Assembly: GCA_941918925.1 (NCBI GenBank)
Contig: OW799234.1
Coordinates: forward strand, 46,592,412-46,656,411
Direction of reading: 5' to 3'
From: Phyto melanocephala
Taxonomy: Eukaryota > Arthropoda > Insecta > Diptera > Rhinophoridae
Length of the DNA stretch: 64,000 nt
The position numbers and the translations under genes were made by a program. The notes beneath the pieces are model-generated. The model was not told the DNA's origin. It ran no database searches and worked only from the letters and a program-made list of their open reading frames with translations. Positions 1-9,999 of the stretch are shown here, piece after piece; the stretch's first letter is position 1; every line of letters starts with the position of its first letter.

Positions 1-2040
1 GCTTGAACTTAACAAATAGAAAAGATATTATTATAAAATGGAAATAAACTGAAATTAAAGTCCTTCCGGAAAGTCAGTCGGTTTGTTTAAAAGAAAAGTC
101 AAAATTATATCTTATATAAAGAAAGACATTTATTCTCATGTAAACTGTTTCATATAGATGGTCACAAGCAGAAAGGCTCTTCTGACTCTAATTTTTTAAT
201 TTTTTCAGTAATTCCAATACATCTTGACACACAAATTTATTGCAATAGTGTCAAAAATAACAGTTTTACAAAAAAATTTACAAAAGAAGTTACATTATAA
301 TAATACAGTTTCTCTTATTATTACGTTCTCCTGTAAAGTAACAATTACTTGAGTTAGGGCCTATCTACTTGTAACCATCGATATCCTTTTTGATAAATTT
401 GTAAATGCATTTTTTAGATTCTAAGTAATTAAGTGTTTTTTTTTAGCTTTCAAAACGATAGTACAAATCAGAACATTGCTTGATGTCAAATTGAAGTGAT
501 CCTTAAAAGTTTCGAACTGGTTCTATGTTCTGTTCAACGTTTCTTATATTAAAAATACAAAATCATAATTTTTTCGTTATGACATTATCCCTGTGAGTGT
601 ACATAAAATAACAGATCTTAAGTTTTAATTCATTTAAAGCTTTTATATACATACCTAAAAAAAGGCATTAAATATTATCTTAATTAAATTATCAGCCACA
701 AAGTTAATTTATATGATAATTTTTAATTGTCATGTTAATACATTTTGCAGCAAATCTTTAACAATTATCTATTCAATATTTGAAATACTCAATGTAATTA
801 AAAAAAAAATATTTTTTATAAAAAAAAATTTAAAACTATAAAATTGCATGATTACCTGAAGTTAAATATAAAAATTTGTTAAACATATTTTAATGTTTAT
901 TAAATAAAAAGCATTTTGTCTAATCTAACAACAAAATGGAAATTGAAGCCAAGATAATAAAGTGAATAATTAGAGAGAAAAAAAAACTTAAAAAGTGTTG
1001 GTTTTTATAGACGGCCATATTGTATAAATAAGTATTTAGTTATAAATAAACTTGTTGTTGTTCTTACTGCAAAGTTGTCATGTTAACTTCAAGTGGTTTT
1101 AATACAAGTTGTACTCATACCTCAGTGTAAGTCTAAAAGCTATTCTGTTTTTTTTTTTAACAAAGTCTAAAATTAAGAAAAAAATGTTTATATAGAAACG
1201 ACAACAACAAGAATAAAAATAAAAAATGCTTGCAAAAGTTAAGGCGAACATCCATGACTGGAATTTTTATTTAATACATTTGATACTTCTTGCGAGCAAC
1301 ATTAAAGACCAACCAATAAAGGCGGTTTTGGCGCGCACAAGCGAAAATAATTCACAAATTATGCGAATACAATTTTTAATAATTCTCATGGTTTTCAAAT
1401 CAAAAACATGCCAACTAATGTATCTGTGTGTATGATTGTTATATGGAAAATTAAAAGTAAATGAATTTGTGAGCAACAATTTTAATCTATGTACACAGAA
1501 ATTTGTATTTTTATTTTATTAAAATTTTAAAAGCTGTGTAAATGTTGAAAAGTTGTAGGCTGAATATCTTGAATTTTTAAATATGTTGGCAATGTTTGTG
1601 CTTTGGAATACCTAACAATAAAGTTTACATTGAACAGCTTGAAGATGTGGAGGCATTTATGATGTGTGTCATTTGGTTTCAATGGTAAAGTCCGCGCCGA
1701 ATTTCTCATACATTTTGTTGTTGAAAGCATCAAATACCAAAAAATATATAAAAATTAGTTCCAAAAATCGTTAAACATTCAATAAAAATAAATATTTAAA
1801 AAACAGATTGTATATTAAATTATTATTAAAAAACAAAAACAAAAAAAAAAAATTTTTAATTATGTTGCCATTAATATTGTCCCCAACACAAAAAAAAATC
1901 AATTAATTCTAGTAGCCTCGTGTTATCCCAATATACGGATACTACAGAATGGAATAGAAAATTATTGTTTTTCACGGAATCTGAATGCATTGCAAATTTT
2001 CAAAAGACTTGGTTAGCAAACTATTAATAATAATTAATTT
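1..2040. other. AT-rich stretch, no gene seen
   Basis: Only short open frames rich in Phe, Lys, Asn and Ile occur here, as random translation of AT-rich DNA would give. There are many A and T homopolymers. I see no splice-like exon, no transposase motif and no clear terminal repeats. Confidence 0.6.
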
Positions 2041-2340
2041 AAGTGGGCGTGGCAGTTTCTGCTTTTTTAATTAGTGAATTTTAAAAATACTAAGGTTGCA
2101 TAATAAATAAAAAACTAAATTTGTTTGTGCAAAATTTCATATTGATCGTTTAAGTAGAATATTTTTTTGTGTGGGCGTGGCACTTTGTGTTTTAATTAAA
2201 ACAAATACGGTAAAAATAATAATGTATTGCCCAATTCTGTTATACTACATTTGAATTTAGCATTTTTGTTGGCACATAATCTCCGTATTTGTTTCAAGTG
2301 TAATATAGAATCACAGATTCTTTTAATAATTTAAAATCAA
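2041..2340 (+). repeat. Fragment of a dispersed repeat with paired GTGGGCGTGGC motifs
   Basis: GTGGGCGTGGC occurs at about 2043 and again at about 2171, 128 bases apart, with a phrase like CAAAATTTCATATTGATCG between them. This motif, this spacing and the neighbouring 'AAAATTTCA' phrase recur in the hairpin-ended repeats and Helitron-like units elsewhere in the window. No ends can be defined, so this is called a body fragment of a non-autonomous element. It is inferred to be non-coding. Confidence 0.4.
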
Positions 2341-2476
2341 AAATACACATGATAGTAAAGTGAGCTTTACCTGGGAGGTAGGCCTTTAAGTAAACGTTTC
2401 AATTTTTTTGTAAATTCAACTCAAAGATATTGCAACGTAGGTCCGTTTATTTATCAAAAAACTTTGTCCATATAGA

Positions 2477-4402
2477 ACAAGTAAGAGCACTATATTCGGC
2501 TGTGCCGAATCTTTTATACCCACCACCAACTTTCCGTTCTTTTATAGCTAGGCTTTTTTCCCGAAAATTTTTGTTTCCCGAGAATTCGAGATTTTTTTTT
2601 AATATCCCGGGATCCCGCCGCAAAACAAATAGAAAGTAAATTTGTTTTTGATTAATAAAAAACTTTTTATTGAAAAGCATAAAATAGTTTATAGTGTAAA
2701 AGAAACACTTCAAAACTATAAAAATTAATTATGAAACTTGAATTTAAAATATAAATTGAGTAAAACTGTTTTTTGTTGAAAATAATATTATTCTCTAGAT
2801 ACGAGATCAAATACATATGAGCATAAAAAAACAAAAATACAGACACTTCAGCTATGAGATTAAAAATAAAATCATTAGAATTCAATTTCAATATAAACAA
2901 TATAAACATCTGCTTTCGAATCGTAGCCACCTTTTTTTATTTCCCGGGATCCCGAAAAATAATCCCGGGTAATCGGGAAGATTAAATAGCTCATATTCCC
3001 GAGAAATAACCCAATTTATAGCACAAAATGTATTTGTTTGTTATTAACAGTAATCGCTTTGCAATAATCTCTTTATACTAATATAGGTATCAGTTTCTTT
3101 GTATAACTTCGATATGCTAGTAAAATGTTTTCGAAAATTTAGTCTTTCAATGAGAGTGAGCGTTAAAGTAGGCGTGTTGATGTTCTTTCTACTAATGAAT
3201 GCAACTTAGATGTTTCAATATAGTCCATTATTATTCCAAAATCTTTATTCGTAGAGAAGTTATATGAGTTTGAGATAAAACGCTATATGGAAGGTGGGCG
3301 TAAAAGTAGGCGTGTCACCTTAATTTTCCGGCACAACAATAAAATTGACTAGAAGGATACATGTAGCAATTTTCATCATCATTACTCCAATTTTGTCGGT
3401 TTTATTAGCTTTTAAATGTCATTAACAGTGGATAACGTGAAAAGTGGGCGTTATGGTAGGCTTGTCGAAATCATTTCTACTAACGAATGCAACTTAGACG
3501 TTTCAATATAGTCATTTATTATTCCAAAATCTTTATTCATAGAGAAATTATATGATTTTGAGGTAAAACGTTATATGGGAGGTGGGCGTAAAAGTGGGCG
3601 TGTCACATTTATTTTCCGTGAGAACAAGGCATTTGACCAAAAAGCCATTTTTGCAAAATTTCAGAATCGTACATCTAATTTTGTTGCTTTTATGACGTTT
3701 TGGTTTTTAAATATACCGAAAAATACAATGTGCGGTATAAATTTTCGTACATTTTAATCTATAACTCCTTTCCTAATGCATAGATTTACTTAATTTTCGG
3801 GCAAAAATATTATTTTTATCAGAAAATATATATTCAAAGTTTCATGAGTCTACGTTAATGCGTTTGGAGACAATTCCATTTTATTCGATGTTCGAAGGAC
3901 ACGGTTTTTTCGACCTACTCTTGCATTACGAGCTATAATTCTGTTCCTAATATTACGATTTAGCCTATTTGCTATACCAAACAAACCTTGTCCATAAGAA
4001 AGATTCTGGCAAAATTTGAGCCCCCTAGCTTTTTCGGTGCGACCCCTATCAACAGACGGACAGATGGACGGACATAGCTAGATCGTCATAAAATCAAACC
4101 CCGATTCAGAATATATATACCTTATGGGGTCTAAAATTGAGATTTCGATGTGGTACAAACGGAATGCTATAAAAAAATAAAAAATTGTGTATAAGAAATA
4201 TTCTTGCAAAATTTGGGCCCCCTGTTTTTTTTTTGGTTCGAGCTCTATCGTGCCAGATGAGCTCGACAGATGGACGGACATAGCTAGATCGATATAAAAT
4301 AAAAGCAGGACTCAGAAAATATATACTTTATGGGTGTAAAAAGGATATTGCGATTTACAAACAGAATGACAAAATACCCACCATTTTTTTGGTGGTGGGT
4401 AC
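2477..4402 (+). repeat. Hairpin-ended dispersed repeat, copy A
   Basis: The copy opens with ACAAGTAAGAGCAC, then a perfect inverted repeat ATTCGGC-TGT-GCCGAAT (2494-2510) and a TATACCCACCACC-type motif. It closes at 4376-4401 with a second hairpin (TACCCACCA, T-rich loop, TGGTGGGTA). The body holds alternating GTGGGCGTNNNAGTAGGCGTG modules (near 3170, 3295, 3443 and 3582) and a conserved tail with ACAGACGGACAGATGG and ATATATACTTTATGGG-like phrases. It is non-coding and presumably non-autonomous. Other copies lie at about 23, 28-33, 47.8, 54, 59.4 and 61.8 kb. Similar TATACCC-bounded repeats are common in flies (general knowledge); I cannot give a registered family name. A hAT-like element is nested at 2549-3014. 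Confidence 0.8.
2549..3014 (+). mobile_element. hAT-like MITE nested in copy A
   Basis: This 466-bp insertion interrupts the repeat exactly between two copies of TTTATAGC (2541-2548 and 3015-3022), an 8-bp target duplication as hAT transposases make. The ends form an imperfect inverted repeat: TAGGCTTTTTTCCCG on the left and TTGGGTTATTTCTCGGG on the right, read inward. Near both ends lie TCCCGGGATCCCG palindromic motifs, possibly subterminal transposase sites. The sequence joined across the insertion matches the uninterrupted copy at about 47.8 kb ('...CATAGCACAAAAT...'), which confirms the boundaries. There is no coding capacity: the frames inside are AT-rich shadows. The orientation sign is arbitrary. 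Confidence 0.75.
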
Positions 4403-4404
4403 GA

Positions 4405-4880
4405 AAAAGACCTTGTATGACAGATGGGTGCTAAATTAGGCGTGTCGAATTCAATATCGACAAAAAGTTTTATTTACGAAATTTCAGCATCATAAGTAGA
4501 CATATTTCTTTCGGTTTTACGACATTTCATAATAATACAAGGATTTAAAAAATTTTAATATTACCTGTGAAATTTAATATCTTCTTCGTTGTGAGTTAAG
4601 ATTGTCATGTTCTTATATGTATTTGTCACAGAGACATTTAGTAAACAGGCTAAGAAGCTATCTTGCGGGCGCAAAAAAAGACTTTGTATGAGTAAAACAG
4701 AGGCATACGTGGTTTTTTGCTTATATCTCAGCCGAGAATAAGTCGAAATAACTAATTTTCAATTTCAAGATTCTCGATAGCATTTATGGGTCTGAGGGGT
4801 ATGTGGGGACGTTATAAAATTAATTTCACATAGATAGATGAACGTAGCTTAATCGATTCCTTTGTTTATATGTTTATGGG
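4405..4880 (+). repeat. Relic tail of a related dispersed repeat
   Basis: The segment directly after copy A has a TAGGCGTGTCGAATTC-type module and a phrase close to 'GTGGTTTTTTGCTTATATCTCAG' (about 4710-4732) that also occurs near 33400 and 54670. It then has a degenerate 'AACGTAGCTTAATCGATTCC' tail. It looks like part of a second subfamily copy with eroded ends. It is non-coding. Confidence 0.45.
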
Positions 4881-5168
4881 TAAGAGCGAAGGACATAATT
4901 ACATTTGATTTGTGCAGCCCCTTATTATGACCTTAATGGTCTTAACGATCAGTGAACCTACACAATCATAAAGAAATTATATTACAAAAAAAGAATCAAC
5001 AGTAAGAAGCACAAGCTCCATAATGCATAAAATACATTTGTTTTAAAATTGTGACTGAATAAAAGTCAATTTAAATAAATTCGAGTTAAAAAAATTAATA
5101 ATTTTGTTAAAAAAAATTGTAACAGGTTGTGAGTACTAATCTGTTACGCTGTGTGTCATTTAAGTTAT

Positions 5169-5203
<35 letters not shown>

Positions 5204-7212
5204 TTTATACATGTTTATGACTATCATTTATACATATCAATATTAATTTATTATGATATTTCTAGTCTAAGCTTTAGTAAATAAAGTAAATAAAGTAAAT
5301 AAATAAGTATTTTGTAGATGAGTAATGTGTGAAACGAACTGGAGAGCACGATAAGTTTGTGTGTCAAAAAAGCGTATAATAAACACCTCCCTCCTCTTCC
5401 GTACATTTATTATGCTATAACACAAATAATCAGTCAATAGTTTTACGATATTTGTTTATAGTTTTTTTTTCACACTCTTTATTGCTTTAATGTATGCTGA
5501 AAGATCGGATGTTGCTGCTGCTGTTTTTGTTAAATCATAATCTAAAAAAGGCTGACATCTGTCAGTAAGCTGTCATAACAAATCAAATGGGTTAACACCC
5601 GCATAAAAAAATTTATTTGTTTTTATTCATTTCTTTTTTTTTTTGCTTAAATCGTCATTTGAACTTAAGATTTTAAAGCGTCAGTCATGTGTGGAAAGGT
5701 GATTGGATGATACTTAACATTTTCAAACATTTCATATTAAAAAGGAATTAATTAAAAATATTTGTGTAAATAGAAATATTATCAAGAATTTTCTATTAAT
5801 AATTAAATGTTTAAACACATGTTAGTGAAAGTTGTATAGGAATTATGTAGATTATGTACAACAATAACTAGAAAATCAATTAAAATGTTTTTTTGTTTTA
5901 TAAATAGAGTTCTTAATAAAAATTTGTTATAAATAAACAACTTTTTCAGAGAAAACATTTTAAAAGAGAGAAACTTTTAAAACAGAAATTATGGACAAAT
6001 TGTAATAACCAGAAAATGTATCAAATATGTTCTCAAGACCTTATAACAAAATGAAAGTTTATTGTCACTTTTAAACGACAAAACTTAACAAGCGTTTTCT
6101 AAGAAGGGATTTTAAAGAAGATTTTCTATAAAACCTAAATTTATATATAATTGAAGTGGATCTTGTAGGTGAGCTTTGGCTATTTGCTTTATAAGTTTTA
6201 AATGGTCGGATTACCACTTACACGGGTGGGGCAAAAGTTGTCATAGGGTGTAACAAACTAAGGCACAAAACACAAAAAAAAAATTTAAATAAGATAATTG
6301 AATTGAATTGAAACATGATACCCACCCTACTTTGCTGTTGAGAAAATGTTATTACAGCCTAATGCATCTAAATATTATCTGATTCACTACCTTAGCCTTT
6401 CCTGCAATATTTTAACACTTAGGAAATCATATTAAATTTAACATTTAGATTTAAATTTAAGACATTAAAGTAACATTTGATTAAATAATAAATTATTTTT
6501 TTTGATAATTTATGTTAAATAAATAAATAAACTCACCATTTATACGCCCATACTTTTTGAACAAAATTAAATAGCGAACTATTTAAGATATTTACTTACA
6601 AAAAAATATCTGCAATATCTCTACAATTATTTATACACATTTATTTTCTATTATTTTTTTATTGTATTATGCTTAAAAAGAATTGTATTTCGTTCTAAGC
6701 GATTACAAATTTTCACGATTAATCAAAAATATATAAAAATTTGTGAAAGTAAATATGTTGAAATTTTTCAAGGTTCTTAGAATAATATTTTTATTTTTTT
6801 TATAAGTTTATGTACACTAAACGAAACATTCCCGCCTCACAAGAACTTAAAATTTTAATGACTTTTTCGTTGATATATTTATTTATTTTATTTATTTTTT
6901 TCAGATTATAAAAATCACCTAGAGAATTAATATGGAAGTAATTCATAACTGAGCAAAGAACCAGAGAAATAGAATTTAATTATTTTAACGAAAATACCAT
7001 TTTATCGACTTTTTAACGTCATAATTTCGTCCTCTGATTCGTTGCTGAGTTTATCATTACCATTTTTTATGACGTCAATTTCGCAATTATAACCTCTATG
7101 CAACGGAATTTGGACTTTTATAGTGTGGGGATATCATTCAAAGTTAGTTCATAAGAAATTGGCATCGAAAGTTAAATCCGTATGAGAATAATTATCCTTA
7201 ATATAACCCTAG
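4881..7212. other. AT-rich stretch with a CA microsatellite, no gene seen
   Basis: The DNA is AT-rich with long A/T runs. A (CA)n tract lies at 5174-5200 and an AAATAAAGT-type iteration at about 5275-5305. I found no open frame with protein-like composition, no RNA gene and no recognisable transposon ends. Confidence 0.55.
5174..5200 (+). repeat. (CA)n microsatellite
   Basis: About 13 uninterrupted CA dinucleotides. A simple repeat, potentially length-polymorphic. Confidence 0.95.
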
Positions 7213-7450
7213 TCCTAGTAATATAATAAATGTGAATGTTTGTATGTTTGGATGTTTGGATGTTTGGATCTTTGTTACTCAATCACGCAGAAATGGCTCA
7301 TCGAACCTAAGTGAAATTTGGTACACAACTAGACAGCAACCTAGATTAACACATAGTCTATCACTATAATCACACACATAGACTATCACTATAATCGAGA
7401 AAATTCGCTGATATATGTATTATAGTTCAAAGATTTTGAGTATTCAAGAT
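7213..7450 (+). mobile_element. Helitron-like 5' end fragment
   Basis: The segment starts TCCTAGTAATATAATAAATG and runs into a short TTTGGATG iteration (about 7245-7270). It continues with 'TTGTTACTCAATCACGCAGAAATGGC' in two parts and 'GTGAAATTTGG'. This order (TC start, AT-rich leader, short TG-rich repeat, 'TTACTC..TCACGC' phrase) is typical of the 5' end of insect Helitron-type non-autonomous elements (recall, not a database hit). A ~22-bp phrase (CACATAGTCTATCACTATAA) is duplicated at about 7350 and 7375 with one change. No 3' CTAG end is found, so the copy is truncated. Confidence 0.5.
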
Positions 7451-7819
7451 TTACACGTACTGGCGAAAAAAATCATCCAACGTTGTCTTTAGAAATATTT
7501 TCTTCTAAATATTTAAATTAAATACTATCGCACTAATAAAATAAATATTATGGTGTGTATGTTTTGATATTTTTACTCAAATACAAAAAAATTAAAAATG
7601 TATTTAAGTGAAATTTTCCACACGAATTGTAAGTCTGGTGACTGCGGAGTATGTGCAGGACGTATGCTGTATTATACACATACAACATGTTTGCTTCATG
7701 AGTTGAATATTTTAAATTATTGTTCTGCTGGAATATGAATGAGTCAGGTAGATTGAATTTTTCTGAACTTTTCTTGACATTGCAGATCAAGAGGTTGAGG
7801 TCAATAGTTTTGTCCATAA

Positions 7820-8329
7820 TTCCGTCAGTAAATAAGAGTTCTAAAATGCCCTACATACAGCCATCGTCCTCTCCATATGCAGTGTTTGACTTTTGCCATA
7901 CTCTGAAATGCCCATCAGTTTTACAAATATTAAACTTGGTTGCATCTGAGAACAACACCTGATCCCAGAAGCGTTTTAAGATTGTTTTGCATAAGCCATT
8001 TATTTCTTTCGATTGATGGTAGATCTCTTTGGGTTTTCTCTAGCAACACGAGAGTTGTAACCTGCTTCATGACACAATCTCCGAATAGTTTAAGAGACGG
8101 TTTTAAAATGTTTCTTTAAATTTGTTGTAAGCTGTGTAGATATTATTTTTGCATCCACTTTCATTTCACTATTTTGGCACGTTCTAAGACAGTTAATTTG
8201 CGAGGGCGACCACTGCGTTTAGCACTTTAAAAAGAAGATTAGTAATTAATATAAGAAAAATATTGAATTTACAATTATAGTGAAATCTTTCGCTGGGTTT
8301 CTGTAGTTTCACTTGATTTTGGACTCATT
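7820..8329 (-). pseudogene. Tc1-like transposase relic
   Basis: Read on the minus strand from an ATG at 8329-8327, translation gives MSPKSSETTETQRKIS, the usual style of a Tc1 transposase start. Pieces in shifting frames follow: KRSGRPRKLTVLER (the GRPR-type linker of the helix-turn-helix region, about 8185-8227), IRRLCHEAGYNSRVARENPK (about 8030-8095) and a later VVFSDATKFNI...GHFRVWQKSNTAYGEDD segment (about 7870-7960). In the last, SD marks the first catalytic aspartate. The order matches Tc1 (IS630-Tc1-mariner superfamily), with internal deletions and several frameshifts. The C-terminal catalytic residues are missing. It is non-functional and shows no visible terminal inverted repeats. 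Confidence 0.8.
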
Positions 8330-9405
8330 ATTAGAAAATGGTAAAGAAATCAATTTTTAATTAGTTCTTTTAATGTTTTGCTTGCGAAAAGAAATTAAAA
8401 ACTATAAGGAAACATTCCAGAATGTGTAAAAAGAAAAATGCTACCAGATGTGCAAAATTCAAACTGAACAAAAACTTACCAACATTTTGTGTCTATAAGT
8501 TTTTCCCTTGTCGAATAATATCGAAATAAAATATTTGTACTAAATTTAGTTCAAAATTCCTTAAATCTATTTTAAGTAGCGTTTAGTATAAAGTAACCAA
8601 ATGAAAAGTATTGGGTAATTGAAAGTAATAGAATTTGTCAGCATTAATTTGAATTTACCCACGATTTTCTTTTTGTTTTTTTTTTGGATGTGCTGACATT
8701 TTTGCTTGTTCCTTTAGAAATTACAGCGGCATCATAAAAACAAAACATTTCTTGCTGATGTTGATTTCTTATTGCTATTGTCGCATGCAAGAAATTGTAT
8801 TGTCGCTACAATAAACACAACAACATCAGCGTCTTCATCAACATCAACATTATTATCTCCATAGTCATCGTCAACATTGCTGTTGGTAACGCCCTTTTTA
8901 AGTTTCAGTCGAAATGAAAATGCTGAGCATTGCATAAGAGTTTTTGTTTTTTTTGCTGTTATTTTATTGCTGCCTACTTTACATTTGCTATACAAGTGCC
9001 GGTAAATTTATTTGTAGAAGGGGGAAATAAGATTTATTAAGAATTATCATAAGTTATGAGTGACGACTGAGTGCAGCATTACTTCCTTAAATAAAGTGAA
9101 TTTGTATCAGATTTCAAATATTATTTGTGGTTGAATGTATGCTCTGGTTCACCATATTGTTTAGAGAGTGATTGAATTTGTGTAATTACTCATATTTAAT
9201 TTGTGAAAGAAATGTACTGAGCAGTGGTTGGTAGTTGAGTAATCCTAAGAGTGAGCCTGTTTTTTTAAGGGAAAATTTATAAATGTTATTATGAGCCTGA
9301 CTTTTTTCCAACACATAAAAATAATCTTGTATTTTTAAGAAAATTCCAAAACATTAACATTTAATTATTTTTTGTTCATTTGGTTTAATTGAAATTTATT
9401 TAATA
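8330..9405. other. Non-coding stretch, no gene seen
   Basis: AT-rich DNA. A CAT/CAA-rich segment near 8830-8880 gives an Asp-rich frame on the minus strand that is simply a translation of trinucleotide-like sequence. No exon signature or transposon end was seen. Confidence 0.5.
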
Positions 9406-9999
9406 CTAGCTGACCCGGCAAACGTTGTTTTGCCATACAAAATATTTCCAGGAAATATTACTTTATTTCAGTAAAAATAACTAACTTTCTCTGAGTACAT
9501 TAAAAGAACGTAAACCATATGTGTTCTACGGTACGCAGATCTATCTTAGTTTAAAATTCCATCAAAGTCGTTATTTAAGTGAGGCATAGATTGTTACCCT
9601 TAGTATTTAGGAGAGAAGAAAATAGATGTTGATCCATTCTCAATCATATATTTCTGCATTGGCTGGACTACAAATTGTTTACAATTTGAAGAAATATACT
9701 AAAAACTAGATCGATATAAGAACATAATTAAAAAGTGGGCATTAAAGTAGGCGTGGTAAAAAAAGTATCCTATTAATCATACCAGAGTCTTAGTTATATT
9801 ATATGCAAATTTTAAGAATATCGGTACATCAGTCTGGACTGCCTGAGGGGGCGTAAAAAATGCGTTGCGTTATGAAAAATAGTTGTTTGCCGATTCTCAG
9901 AACTACCCGATATGCGCACAAAATTTCATGAAAATCGGTCAAGTCATTTCGCAGGAGTTTAACCACAAACACTGCAACACGAGAGTTTTATATATTAGA
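9406..9999 (-). mobile_element. Small complete Helitron-like element
   Basis: On the minus strand the element begins at 9999 with TCTAATATATAAAACTCTCG and ends at 9406 with GGGTCAGCTAG, followed by T. A 5' TC and a 3' CTAG before a T are canonical Helitron termini, and no inverted repeats or target duplication are present, as expected for rolling-circle elements. The body (594 bp) contains an 'AAGTGGGCATTAAAGTAGGC' module at 9732-9751, like other repeats here. No Rep/helicase coding sequence is present, so it is non-autonomous. Frames inside it, such as one translating to YPICAQNFMKIGQV, are incidental. Confidence 0.75.

Noticed and set aside
8732..8995. An 87-codon minus frame with an Asp/Val-rich segment
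   Set aside because: It is a reading of CAT/CAA/ATC-rich simple sequence, with no motif, splice sites or composition change.
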